Source: Spirosoma linguale DSM 74 (GTDB lineage: Bacteria; Bacteroidota; Bacteroidia; Cytophagales; Spirosomataceae). From it: a stretch of DNA of 64,000 nucleotides. The notes beneath the pieces are model-generated. The model was not told the DNA's origin. It ran no database searches and worked only from the letters and a program-made list of their open reading frames with translations. Numbering within the stretch: the stretch's first letter is position 1; each line of letters opens with the position of its first letter. Of this stretch, positions 54,490-63,399 are shown piece by piece. The translations under genes were made by a program, and so were the position numbers. The stretch covers positions 1,536,001 to 1,600,000 of the forward strand of contig CP001769.1 of NCBI GenBank assembly GCA_000024525.1. Reading direction: 5' to 3'.

Positions 54490-56742
54490 CTATCGGTTCA
54501 TTGAGATTAAAAACTCTTCATTGCTCCGAGTACCTTTCATATGGCCTAGCAGAAAATCCATGCTTTCCATAGGATTCATGTCTGCCATATGCTTACGAAG
54601 AATCCAGACACGCTGCAACGTCTCTTTATCCAGTAACAGGTCTTCACGGCGCGTACCCGATGCCATAACATCGATAGCCGGATAAACGCGTTTGTTAGCC
54701 AGTTTGCGGTCGAGCTGAAGTTCCATGTTGCCGGTACCTTTGAACTCCTCAAAGATAACCTCGTCCATTTTAGAACCCGTATCAATCAACGCCGTAGCGA
54801 TAATGGTAAGCGAACCGCCATTCTCAACATTTCGGGCCGCACCAAAGAAACGCTTGGGCCGATGCAGCGCATTCGCGTCGACACCACCTGACAGAATCTT
54901 GCCCGACGATGGAACGACAGTGTTATAAGCCCGCGCCAGACGTGTAATCGAATCCAATAAGATAACTACATCATGACCGCACTCAACCATCCGTTTCGCT
55001 TTTTCAAGCACCATGCTCGATACCTTCACGTGCCGGTCGGCCTGTTCGTCGAAGGTGGATGAAATTACTTCGGCGTTTACACTGCGCGCCATGTCGGTTA
55101 CTTCCTCGGGACGTTCGTCAATCAGCAGAACGATGAGGTAAACCTCCGGGTGATTTTTCGTAATGGCGTTGGCAATTTCTTTAAGAAGAACTGTTTTACC
55201 AGTTTTGGGCTGAGCAACAATCATACCGCGCTGGCCTTTACCAATAGGAGCAAACAAGTCCAACACACGTGAGGAGTAGTTCTCCGGGCGGTTGCTCAAA
55301 TGTAGTTGTTCTTCGGGGAAAAGTGGGGTTAGGTACTCAAACGGAATCCGATCCCGGATTTCCTCCGTCGTTTTGCCGTTAACCGTCGATACACGAAGCA
55401 GCGCAAAATACTTTTCGCCTTCTTTGGGCGGACGAATGGCACCCCGTACGGTATCACCGGTTTTCAGACCAAAGAGCTTGATCTGCGAAGGAGATACATA
55501 AATATCATCGGGGCTGGCTAAGTAGTTGTAGTCGGCAGAGCGCAGAAAGCCGTAGCCGCCATCCTGCATGATTTCCAGCACACCTTCGTTGTCGATGATA
55601 CCATCGAATTCGCGAATATGCTGGTTATACTGCCTTCTTATCCGATTCTGGTATTCCTGAGCTTCCCGCAAAGGTTGCGAAAGCTGAGGTTGAGCAGGCT
55701 GATCGCTCTGACCGGATTCCGACTGAGGCTGTCCTTCCTGTGATTCGGCCGGTGCCCCTGCCGGCTCGACGACGGCGGTTGTTTCTGCGGCAACTGACTG
55801 GCCTGCTGTCTGCATGTTTGCCGCGTTGTCTTCCGTAACAACCGTTGGTGTCATGAATTCCTCATCTGCCTGACCACCATAGTTCAGGCCCGACTCATCG
55901 GTTACGATACGCTGGGTGCGGGGCCGTTGGTCCCGGCGTTGAGAATTGTCGCGTGGGCTATCGCTACCATTTCGGTCGCGGTTCGCATCAAAACGAGGGC
56001 GGGCATCTCGTGGGCCTTGCGATGAGCCATCCGGCCGAGGGTTGCGCTGCTGGTTTAAGTCCGGTCGGCCGTTCCCATTGCGGTCATTACGGGGTGGGGG
56101 TGTCCGGAAATTACGGTCAGATGGTGAGCCTTCGCCTTCATTACGATTGCGAACGGGCTGGTTAAACGAATTAGGCCGTTGCCCCGGATTTACAATACGT
56201 TCCCGATTTTCACGGGGTTGACGTACTGGCTGGGGATTTTCAGGCGCTGTTTCAGCGGTTATGTTTTCACTGGATGAAGCTGGAGCCGCAGCCGGGGCAG
56301 ATGCTGTCTGCTCTGTAGCGGGCGAAGCCGTTATGGCGTTCACGTCTACAGGCTTCTCTTCTGCCACTGGGGGCTCGGAGACTGTCACCGTTTCCGCTGC
56401 ATCGCGCTCACGTCGACCCCGCTGACGAGGTTTAGCAAGCTCGGGAGAGGGTGTTTCTGCGGCAGGAATCGCCGTTGTTTTTTCTACAGCTGTATTTTCG
56501 ACAGGAAGGTTAACCGGGGCTGCATCAGCTAATGTAACAGCTTTTGTACGCCGTCCGCGACGTGGAGCCTCTTCTACAGAAGGCGTTTCCTCAACAGCTA
56601 CCGGGCTTTCAGACTGTTGCTTTATGATTTCGTAAACGAGTTTTTCTTTTGTGAATTTGCTGATATTACGAATGCCAAATTGCTCGGCAATGGGGTGAAG
56701 CTCCGAGAGAAGCTTCATGTCTAATTCTTCTTTCTTAAACAT
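54490..56742 (-). CDS. rho: Transcription termination factor Rho
   Basis: A 750-residue Rho from the ATG at 56742 ([12 protein letters not shown]); an upstream ATG would add a non-homologous hydrophobic stretch. N-terminal Rho domain (about 5-40), a long disordered insert rich in Ala, Pro, Arg, Asn and Gly (about 45-330), the RNA-binding cold-shock-like domain (about 375-445, [22 protein letters not shown]), and the hexameric ATPase with the P-loop [37 protein letters not shown] and [10 protein letters not shown]. It terminates unlinked transcripts. Long inserts of this kind are known in Bacteroidota Rho. Confidence 0.97.
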   Translation of the reverse strand: MFKKEELDMKLLSELHPIAEQFGIRNISKFTKEKLVYEIIKQQSESPVAVEETPSVEEAPRRGRRTKAVTLADAAPVNLPVENTAVEKTTAIPAAETPSPELAKPRQRGRRERDAAETVTVSEPPVAEEKPVDVNAITASPATEQTASAPAAAPASSSENITAETAPENPQPVRQPRENRERIVNPGQRPNSFNQPVRNRNEGEGSPSDRNFRTPPPRNDRNGNGRPDLNQQRNPRPDGSSQGPRDARPRFDANRDRNGSDSPRDNSQRRDQRPRTQRIVTDESGLNYGGQADEEFMTPTVVTEDNAANMQTAGQSVAAETTAVVEPAGAPAESQEGQPQSESGQSDQPAQPQLSQPLREAQEYQNRIRRQYNQHIREFDGIIDNEGVLEIMQDGGYGFLRSADYNYLASPDDIYVSPSQIKLFGLKTGDTVRGAIRPPKEGEKYFALLRVSTVNGKTTEEIRDRIPFEYLTPLFPEEQLHLSNRPENYSSRVLDLFAPIGKGQRGMIVAQPKTGKTVLLKEIANAITKNHPEVYLIVLLIDERPEEVTDMARSVNAEVISSTFDEQADRHVKVSSMVLEKAKRMVECGHDVVILLDSITRLARAYNTVVPSSGKILSGGVDANALHRPKRFFGAARNVENGGSLTIIATALIDTGSKMDEVIFEEFKGTGNMELQLDRKLANKRVYPAIDVMASGTRREDLLLDKETLQRVWILRKHMADMNPMESMDFLLGHMKGTRSNEEFLISMNR

Positions 56743-56921
56743 AGAGGTCAGGTTAGCAATAAACCTTAATAGGACCGCCAAAGCGGCAAGAATGAACGTA
56801 TGGGATTTGTTGAATGAATTGGCCGTTTCAACAGGCAAGTTGGCAGACGATTACTAGTCTAAAAGTGGGGTCACTGACTTATCAAACCAAATTAACCTAA
56901 ACAGGTTCAAGCAATTACGTG

Positions 56922-57140
56922 ATGAAAATAACTCTAAACTATAAATTGGGGTGGTTTGTCTATTCCAAACACAACCGCCTGGTGGGGCCAGACGCGGAGG
57001 TTGTCAAAACGTTTGGAAAACGGAGGTCCGCCGTAGCTATGAGCGCTGCTTTGGTAGAAGCACTACTTGCTGACCAGATTGATGGTAGCAAAGATAGTAT
57101 TTTGTTCCGATTTTATCATCATAACGTTATTCTGATGTAA
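56922..57140 (+). CDS. Small unknown protein divergent from rho
   Basis: A 72-residue protein (ATG at 56922; a GTG lies one codon upstream). The first half (ITLNYKLGWFVYSKHNRLVGPDAE) is beta-like, the middle has basic residues (FGKRRSAVAMSAAL) and the end is helical then polar. No family or signal peptide recognised. Divergent from rho with a 179-bp shared gap, so it may be a real short gene, but support is limited. Confidence 0.45.
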   Translation: MKITLNYKLGWFVYSKHNRLVGPDAEVVKTFGKRRSAVAMSAALVEALLADQIDGSKDSILFRFYHHNVILM

Positions 57141-57301
57141 ATGTTTCCCGGGCAGTTTTTTTTATTCAATTAGTCCGAAAACTTTTATGCAGTTAAAAAT
57201 CCTTAAATCAACAGGGAATGACAAATTTTGTTCACGATAAAACGTTGCTCTAGCAGACAGAAATGGAAACCAGGCATCTTTACGACTCGTCGGTGGTCGA
57301 C

Positions 57302-58069
57302 ATGCATCTTGTCGTTGATTGGGGAAATTCACGACTGAAGACAGGCTGGTTTGCTGGCCAGGACTTAATAGAGGTTAGATTATATGAGTCAGTAGAAGCT
57401 TTGCTGGACGACTTCATCAAGCGTCCTGTAAAACAAGTGCTGGTCTCCTCAACTAGTCGGCCTGCTGAAGAAATAAGGAGCGGGTTTACGGGACTGGATA
57501 CGAACGTTCAGATACTGGACAGCCAAACGCCGGTACCCATACGCAAAGCCTATGATACCCCCGCTACACTGGGGGCCGATCGTGTGGCGGCTGCGGTTGG
57601 TGCTGTGACCTTGTTTCCGGGTCAGGATTGTCTTACTCTCGATCTGGGTACTTGTCTGACGGCAGATGTTGTCGACCGCGAATCGGTGTTTCAGGGAGGA
57701 CTGATTTCGCCTGGAATACATATGCGCTTTCGGGCTATGCATGAGCAAACCGCCCGGTTGCCCCTGGTTGATGTTCCGATTGATTTGGCGGAGGCCTGGC
57801 CTGTATTAACGGCTAGGAATACCCGGCAAGCCATGCAGAGTGGCGTATTGAATGGCCTGGCTATGGAAATGAACGGCCTGATTGAAAATCACCGTCGGGA
57901 AAGACCGGGTATTGTCGTTCTGTTGTGCGGGGGGGACGCATCTTCCTTTGAAAGTCGTCTTAAACCCCCGATATTTGTGGTGCCTGAATTGGTGCTGATT
58001 GGATTGAATCGAATTTTACGCTATAATGTTGAGAATTTACAAGCGAATACGCCAGACGTTAACGCATAG
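57302..58069 (+). CDS. coaX: Type III pantothenate kinase
   Basis: A 255-residue CoaX from the ATG at 57302 (MHLVVDWGNSRLK); the ATG at 57263 would add 13 residues that do not look conserved. Seen: phosphate-binding DWGNSRLK, ADRVAAAVGA, the second phosphate motif LDLGTCLTADVV, GGLISPGIHMR. It phosphorylates pantothenate, first step of coenzyme A synthesis; type III enzymes need a monovalent cation and do not respond to CoA feedback. The next gene overlaps its 3' end by 44 bp. Confidence 0.95.
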   Translation: MHLVVDWGNSRLKTGWFAGQDLIEVRLYESVEALLDDFIKRPVKQVLVSSTSRPAEEIRSGFTGLDTNVQILDSQTPVPIRKAYDTPATLGADRVAAAVGAVTLFPGQDCLTLDLGTCLTADVVDRESVFQGGLISPGIHMRFRAMHEQTARLPLVDVPIDLAEAWPVLTARNTRQAMQSGVLNGLAMEMNGLIENHRRERPGIVVLLCGGDASSFESRLKPPIFVVPELVLIGLNRILRYNVENLQANTPDVNA

Positions 58070-59330
58070 TTTGCTGGCTGTTGCCGCGACATCGCCCATG
58101 GTATTGGCACAGGGATTAGGGAATTCCCCTTATTCAGCCCTGGGTATTGGAGAACTGTACAGCCCCGGCAATGTTACCAATATGGGCATGGGCGATGTGG
58201 GCATTAGTAATGCCAACGCTTTCTATCTGAATCTGCAAAATCCGGCCCTGTTAGCCCGTAGAGGCCGCTTCACCATATTTGAAGTAGGTTTGATGGGGCA
58301 ATCCAAATCAATTAGCCAAACGATCAGCAACAGCCTCAAGAGCCAGAGTAATTTTGGTGCCAACTTAGGGTATCTGGCCTTGTCATTTCCGGCTAACTCG
58401 CGATGGAACATTTCGCTTAGCCTGAAACCCTATACGTATGTAAACTATAACATCCGTAAAGTGGAGGCCGTTGCCGGAACCCCTTACACGGCTGAGTATA
58501 ACTACACCGGTAAAGGCGGGTTGAATAAAGTTACGTTCGCCAATGGATTCAGGGTTACTAAAAATATTTATGCGGGCTTAGAGGGCGCATTTATGTTCGG
58601 TAATATTACCAACTCGTCAGATGCGAGAGCCGTTGTTAGCGGAAGTTCAGATATACGGGTTACGCACTTGAACAGAGCGAACTACAGCGATATTGTCTGG
58701 AAGCTTGGTGCCGCCTGGCGACCTAAGTTAAACAATACGTGGACACTCAATCTGGGTGCTACGTACGATCCGCAAATGCGGGTTAAGGCAACACAAACGG
58801 ATATCTACCAGCAGACAACCTTAACCGGTCAGGCTATTTCGCTTCCTGACACCCTGCGCCTTAACTCAAATGCACAGGCTACCCTGCCTCAGCAAATGCA
58901 TTTTGGCGTAAGCATCGAGAAAGGGAATACACTTCTTGTTGGTGTTGATGTTGGTTTTCAAAAGTGGAGCCAATACCGGACTGCAGAAAACAAACAAGGT
59001 AACCTGGCCGATGGAACGAATGTTGCCGCTGGACTTGAGTATACTCCTAAGCCGACATCTAACCGGTACCGCGATCTGATTACCTACCGGGCAGGGTTTC
59101 AATATAACAAATTGCCTTATCTGGCTGGAGGTACGCAACTTACGGATGTTAATGGTAGTCTGGGCATCTCCTTACCACTTGGCGCTTATTATGTAAACCA
59201 CCTAACGATTTCCTTGGTGGGTGGGCAGCGAGGAGTGTTATCCGGTACGCAAATCAAAGAACAATATGTACGTATCGGGCTCGGTTTCTCCCTGAATGAC
59301 GTATGGTTCCGGAAGCAGGTTGTTGATTAA
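58026..59330 (+). CDS. Outer-membrane transport-type beta-barrel protein
   Basis: A 434-residue protein with a signal peptide (ending MVLAQ-G) and an opening (GLGNSPYSALGIGELYSPGNVTNMGMGDVGISNANAFYLNLQNPALLA) seen in Bacteroidota outer-membrane proteins of the FadL/PorV-like barrel kind. The rest is strand-rich with aromatic residues and ends SLNDVWFRKQVVD. Its ligand is unknown. It overlaps coaX by 44 bp and is followed by lptC-like gene, a grouping that recurs in Cytophagales, perhaps linking outer-membrane assembly and CoA supply only by shared transcription. Confidence 0.8.
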   Translation: MLRIYKRIRQTLTHSLLAVAATSPMVLAQGLGNSPYSALGIGELYSPGNVTNMGMGDVGISNANAFYLNLQNPALLARRGRFTIFEVGLMGQSKSISQTISNSLKSQSNFGANLGYLALSFPANSRWNISLSLKPYTYVNYNIRKVEAVAGTPYTAEYNYTGKGGLNKVTFANGFRVTKNIYAGLEGAFMFGNITNSSDARAVVSGSSDIRVTHLNRANYSDIVWKLGAAWRPKLNNTWTLNLGATYDPQMRVKATQTDIYQQTTLTGQAISLPDTLRLNSNAQATLPQQMHFGVSIEKGNTLLVGVDVGFQKWSQYRTAENKQGNLADGTNVAAGLEYTPKPTSNRYRDLITYRAGFQYNKLPYLAGGTQLTDVNGSLGISLPLGAYYVNHLTISLVGGQRGVLSGTQIKEQYVRIGLGFSLNDVWFRKQVVD

Positions 59331-59390
59331 CCAGATAGACCTGTTGCGGGTCAATTTAATGGCCGCAGTCGCTGGATTCATAATGATAGA

Positions 59391-59432
59391 AGCAGATAGG
59401 CACAGATCTTTTTCTGTGACTATCTGCTTTTT
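59391..59432 (+). terminator. Intrinsic terminator after barrel gene
   Basis: A 15-bp stem with one mismatch (59391-59405, 59414-59428) and 8-nt loop, followed by a T run. It lies between the barrel gene and lptC, so lptC probably has its own promoter or reads through. Confidence 0.75.
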
Positions 59433-59469
59433 AACTGTATACTGAACCGCTAACTCAAGCCGCTTCTAA

Positions 59470-60063
59470 ATGAGTGACGTAATCTCTAATACATGTAATA
59501 AAATGGTATTCCGGTTCGAAAACAGACTGTTTATACCAGGCATTATCCTTTGTTTGTCTTGTATGCTATTCGCTTGTGAAGAAGCCAAAAAAACGAAAAA
59601 AGTCAATCCGTATTCAGGGCCGATTGAGGAAATAAATGATGTAAGGCTGCTTTACAGTGAGGCCGCCAAGTTAAAAGTCAAGCTAACAACGGCCAAACAG
59701 TTTCGGTACAGTAACGATGATCGACGCTACCCCAAACCCGTAAATATTGTATTTTATAACCCTACGGGTGAAGAAGTGACGACAATTCGCTCCGACTCCG
59801 GTCGCTACGATAAAGCCAAAGATGTGTATGTGGTAATGGGTAACGTGGTGGTCGTTAACAAGCAGAAACAGGAAAAACTGCTAACGCCTGAACTGAATTG
59901 GAAACCCCAAACGAAGAAGGTATATACTGAAAAGCGCGTCACCATTCTGAGTCAGCTGACCGGTGAGAAACTCTATGGGATTGGTCTGGACGCGAACCAG
60001 GATTTCAGTCAATACGCGATTCGGAAGCCAACTGGCGTATTTAACGTTGAAGGGGGGATTTAA
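59470..60063 (+). CDS. lptC: LPS export periplasmic protein LptC
   Basis: A 197-residue protein (ATG at 59470; ATG at 59503 is an equally good start). The N terminus has a lipobox-type LSCMLFAC-E, and the rest forms a LptC/OstA-like beta-jellyroll (EINDVRLLYSEAAKLKVKLTTA, SGRYDKAKDVYVVMGNVVVVN, LLTPELNW, KVYTEKRVTI). LptC bridges the inner-membrane transporter and LptA in LPS export. The stop codon is part of a symmetric hairpin shared with the convergent cytochrome c gene. Confidence 0.88.
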   Translation: MSDVISNTCNKMVFRFENRLFIPGIILCLSCMLFACEEAKKTKKVNPYSGPIEEINDVRLLYSEAAKLKVKLTTAKQFRYSNDDRRYPKPVNIVFYNPTGEEVTTIRSDSGRYDKAKDVYVVMGNVVVVNKQKQEKLLTPELNWKPQTKKVYTEKRVTILSQLTGEKLYGIGLDANQDFSQYAIRKPTGVFNVEGGI

Positions 60064-60105
60064 GAATACTTGTTCGACGATTGAGCCGTCGAACAAGTAT
60101 TCTTA
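60061..60105. terminator. Symmetric bidirectional terminator containing both stop codons
   Basis: A perfect 19-bp stem (60061-60079, 60087-60105) with a 7-nt loop. The outermost TAA on one arm is the lptC stop and that on the other is the stop of the convergent cytochrome gene. Confidence 0.75.
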
Positions 60106-60522
60106 CTGTTTACACTGTTCGAGAATTGGTGTTACGGCTTTAACGTCGGTTATCTTCGTTTCGCCAGCCCATTCTTTATAAATATATGTGACAATTTCGG
60201 CTATTTCGAGATCACTCAGCTGTGGTTGGGCAGGCATTGGGCGATTGTACGGTTTCCCGTTAACCACAATAGGGCCCTTTTGGCCGTACCGAATCAAACA
60301 AATGACACGTTTCTTGTCTTTCAGATAATCTGATCCCGCAATGGGCGGGTAAAGAGCGGCCAAACCTTCTCCCTTATTCTGGTGGCAGTTGGCACAGTTG
60401 TTTTTATAGAGAAAAATGCCTTCGGTAATGTACCGTTGCCGTTTAATTTCTTCGTCGCTCTGGCAGGAAAGCAAGTTGATAAGAAAAAGCCCTGCTACTA
60501 AAAATCCGATCAGTCGAATCAT
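60103..60522 (-). CDS. Lipoprotein cytochrome c
   Basis: A 139-residue class I cytochrome c. Signal with lipobox (FLINLLSC-Q), heme motif CANCH (NNCANCHQNKGEG) and axial Met in NRPMPAQPQLSD. It would be membrane-anchored in the periplasm and carry electrons. The gene starts 4 bp inside the SCO coding region (overlap at 60519-60522) on the same strand, implying co-transcription and a joint role in copper/oxidase biology. Confidence 0.92.
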   Translation of the reverse strand: MIRLIGFLVAGLFLINLLSCQSDEEIKRQRYITEGIFLYKNNCANCHQNKGEGLAALYPPIAGSDYLKDKKRVICLIRYGQKGPIVVNGKPYNRPMPAQPQLSDLEIAEIVTYIYKEWAGETKITDVKAVTPILEQCKQ

Positions 60523-61217
60523 TTTTTATACTCGGCCAATAACCGATTCATGTCATTCATTAATTTATCGACACCGTCTTCGGTAGTGCCGTCGTAGATA
60601 CCACGGATGTGTTTGGCTTTGTCGACCAGAATGAACGCTCCGCTATGCACAACGCCACCGGGTGCAGTAGAGTCGGACTGGGCCGTAACCATGTAGCTAT
60701 TCTGACCGATGTCGTAAATCTTCTCCCGGTCGCCCGTTACAAAAAGCCATTGGCGGCCTGTAACTCCCAGATTTTGCGCAAATTCTTTCAGAACAGCCAC
60801 CGAATCGTGAGCCGGGTCAATGGTGTGCGACAGGAGCATAACATCCGGATTACCCTTGAACTTTTCATATACCCGTTTTAATTGAACCTTCATTTTGGGG
60901 CATATAGTCGGGCAGCTGGTGAAGAAAAAATCAGCTACGTAGATCTTGTTATCAAGGGTTTTGGCCGTAACCGTATCGCCAAACTGACTCACAAAGCTGA
61001 AGTCTGGAATCGACTGGTAAACAGAATCGGTTACGGATTTACCATTTACCACTTTAGTTACGGCCTCCCGCTGGCCTAAAATAGGAAGGCTGTCTCCGGA
61101 CGATCCGGTGCAGGCCTCAAGCAGGCTACTGATACAGAGCAGGGTAAACCAAATACTATTTTTTACCCAAAAACTGGCGGGCCTGTTCAATGCTGGTATT
61201 AACTTTTGTTTTGACAT
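60519..61217 (-). CDS. SCO1/SenC copper chaperone
   Basis: A 232-residue SCO-family protein (ATG at 61217). It overlaps the upstream gene by 62 bp; no later in-frame start exists before the lipobox-like LLEAC-T, so a long signal segment is likely. Thioredoxin-like domain with the copper-binding motif TSCPTICPK (CxxxC) and the distal His in GVVHSGAFILVD. SCO proteins deliver copper to cytochrome oxidase. Co-encoded with cytochrome c downstream. Confidence 0.9.
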   Translation of the reverse strand: MSKQKLIPALNRPASFWVKNSIWFTLLCISSLLEACTGSSGDSLPILGQREAVTKVVNGKSVTDSVYQSIPDFSFVSQFGDTVTAKTLDNKIYVADFFFTSCPTICPKMKVQLKRVYEKFKGNPDVMLLSHTIDPAHDSVAVLKEFAQNLGVTGRQWLFVTGDREKIYDIGQNSYMVTAQSDSTAPGGVVHSGAFILVDKAKHIRGIYDGTTEDGVDKLMNDMNRLLAEYKK

Positions 61218-61611
61218 CGGTGATTTGTTCTTTTTGCCCGTTAAGGTAACGAAGGGCGTCGTCAGAGGATAATTTGGTAAGAGTATCGCCATTGTACCGC
61301 CCCATCCAATCCATCATAAGGCTATCCGCAATCGTTAAGTTCGTTCGTATGCGGTAGGCCTGTTCCCGCTCTTCGTCGGTGCGGAGCGTAGCCGATGCTG
61401 AGCCGTTATCTTTCAGACTATCGAGTGATGTAATGTGCTGGTTTAGTTGTTTGCGCAGTTTCATGATGTCATCAATTTTAGGCATGATCTGATCATGAAT
61501 GGCAAAAACTTCATTTTCCGCTTCTTTGACGGTGTCTTCCGCCGATTTACATGCGTAAAACTGTCCGGATGCTATAAGTAGCCCGGCAAAGGCAAGGAAA
61601 CGCTGGTTCAT
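61156..61611 (-). CDS. Coiled-coil lipoprotein, 'viral A-type inclusion' type
   Basis: A 151-residue protein with a lipoprotein-type signal (ASGQFYAC-K) and helical, Glu/Lys-rich body (EAENEVFAIHDQIMPKIDDIMKLRKQLNQHITSL). Bacteroidota genomes often carry this next to SCO and label it viral A-type inclusion protein, a name without functional meaning. It overlaps the SCO gene start by 62 bp, and the frames are clearly different, so translation may be coupled. Confidence 0.75.
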   Translation of the reverse strand: MNQRFLAFAGLLIASGQFYACKSAEDTVKEAENEVFAIHDQIMPKIDDIMKLRKQLNQHITSLDSLKDNGSASATLRTDEEREQAYRIRTNLTIADSLMMDWMGRYNGDTLTKLSSDDALRYLNGQKEQITDVKTKVNTSIEQARQFLGKK

Positions 61612-61650
61612 TGTGTAGCAATGTTAAGGGTAGTTAGATTAGGTAGTAAA

Positions 61651-61681
61651 GCCCTACGTCATTTGACCGTTGACGTAGGGC
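61651..61681. terminator. Hairpin at recN end
   Basis: An 11-bp perfect stem (gccctacgtca, complement at 61671-61681) with a 9-nt loop. It overlaps the recN stop codon and lies before the next gene on the - strand. Confidence 0.6.
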
Positions 61682-63332
61682 GCTGTTTTAAAATTTCACG
61701 GGCATTCTTGAGAGCACTGGCCGATGGGTTTTTGCCGCCAATCATCTGGGCGATTTCATTGACGCGCTCATCCAGGGACAATCTCTTGATTCGGCTAACT
61801 GTTTTTGCGGCCGAATGGTCTTTGTAAACAAAGTAATGTGCGGTACCCTGACCCGCTATCTGATGGAGATGGGTAATGGCAATAATCTGGTGGCTGTGGG
61901 CCATGTCACGCATCATATTCCCCATCTTGATGGCAATTTCACCGGATACGCCCGCGTCAATTTCGTCAAAAACGATGGTTGGCAGGGAGCGTTTGCTGGC
62001 CAGGATGTACTTGATCGCCATCATCAGCCGCGAAAACTCGCCACCAGACGCTACGTTTTTCAACTGTTGCGGTTTAACGCCTTTATTGGCACTGAACAAA
62101 AACGAAATCGTGTCAATCCCTGTTAAGCTGGGCTTACTGGTTTCGGCCTGTATCTTCAACGATGCATTCGGCATCCCCAGGTCGTTGAGCAATTTACCAA
62201 TCTCGCCTTCTATGGCTTGCAGAACGGCCTTCCGGGAGGAGGATAAGGCATCGGCGCTTATTTGCAATTGGGCACGGGCGGCTTCGGACTGTGCTTTGGC
62301 TTCGGCAAGGGCGTCGTCCAGATTCAGGACTTTGCTTACCTTTTGGCCAAGGTCATTTCGCAACGCGATCAACCCCGCCACGTCTTTTACCTGGTGCTTG
62401 GTCTGAAGCTGATACATCAGGTTCAGCCGTTCCCGGATGGTGTCGGCACGGGTATCGTCTATTTCAACCCGGTCCTGTTCAACGCTTATTTCGTCCGCCA
62501 GGTCGCGCAACTCAATAAGGCTGCTTTGCGCCCGTTGCAGCAGTTGTTCGTATTGGTTGGACAGCTTACTGATATAAGTCAAATTGCTGACCGTGCCCTT
62601 CAGGAAGTCGATAACTGACTGCTCTGTATTGTCCAGGTATTCATACGCTACCTGTAGCCGCTCCTTAATATCTTCAGCGTTTTCCAGAATTGTCAACTCC
62701 TGCTCAAGTGTTTCCTGCTCATCGGGCTGTAGCTGGGCTTTTAGCAGTTCTTCGTACAAAAAATTGTTGTAATCAAACTCCTTGCGCATAGCCGATGCCT
62801 CAGACTGAAGCTGGTCATAATGCGTTCTTTTGGTCCGGTAAATCTGATAGTCGGATCGATAGGTGCGTAGCTGCGCTTCATTCTGGGCGTAGGTATCCAC
62901 TATCTCCAACTGGTATTCGTTAGATCCCAGCAGTACAGAATCATGTTGTGAGTGAATATCCATCATCTCACTCGTAATCCGTCGGAGCGTATCGAGGTTG
63001 ACGGGCGTATCGTTAACAAAGGCCCGTGATTTACCACTCACACTAATTTCCCGACGAACGATGCATGTATCTAAGTAATCGAGTTCTTCGTCGTCGAAGA
63101 TCTGCTCGATCCGATAGCCGGATACCCCAAATGTCCCCTCAATAATACATTTCTGTTCGGGGTTGTACAAGACGCGCGTATCGGCCCGGTTGCCAAGCAG
63201 CAACCCAATGGCACCGAGAATAATTGACTTCCCTGCGCCTGTTTCGCCCGTTACGATGTTTAGTTCACGGTCGGGCGAGAGCTCCAGTTCGTCAATCAGC
63301 GCGTAATTCTTTATGAATAGATGCGAAAGCAA
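61659..63332 (-). CDS. recN: DNA repair protein RecN
   Basis: A 557-residue SMC-like ATPase. N-terminal P-loop GETGAGKSI, Q-loop region, coiled coils about 150-360, and the C-terminal ABC signature and Walker B (SGGEFSRLMMAIKYI, TIVFDEIDAGVSG). RecN gathers DNA ends during double-strand break repair. The adjacent upstream gene is the DUF4835 protein, an arrangement familiar in Bacteroidota. Confidence 0.96.
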   Translation of the reverse strand: MLSHLFIKNYALIDELELSPDRELNIVTGETGAGKSIILGAIGLLLGNRADTRVLYNPEQKCIIEGTFGVSGYRIEQIFDDEELDYLDTCIVRREISVSGKSRAFVNDTPVNLDTLRRITSEMMDIHSQHDSVLLGSNEYQLEIVDTYAQNEAQLRTYRSDYQIYRTKRTHYDQLQSEASAMRKEFDYNNFLYEELLKAQLQPDEQETLEQELTILENAEDIKERLQVAYEYLDNTEQSVIDFLKGTVSNLTYISKLSNQYEQLLQRAQSSLIELRDLADEISVEQDRVEIDDTRADTIRERLNLMYQLQTKHQVKDVAGLIALRNDLGQKVSKVLNLDDALAEAKAQSEAARAQLQISADALSSSRKAVLQAIEGEIGKLLNDLGMPNASLKIQAETSKPSLTGIDTISFLFSANKGVKPQQLKNVASGGEFSRLMMAIKYILASKRSLPTIVFDEIDAGVSGEIAIKMGNMMRDMAHSHQIIAITHLHQIAGQGTAHYFVYKDHSAAKTVSRIKRLSLDERVNEIAQMIGGKNPSASALKNAREILKQRPTSTVK

Positions 63333-63399
63333 AATCAGCGAATAGTTAGCAGTGGGTAGGTGACGGCAAATAAAGCTAAAGTTATATACCGTCAGTAAC

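Noticed and set aside
61156..61611. Viral origin suggested by the customary 'viral A-type inclusion' name
   Set aside because: The name arises from coiled-coil similarity; the lipoprotein signal and synteny with SCO are bacterial.
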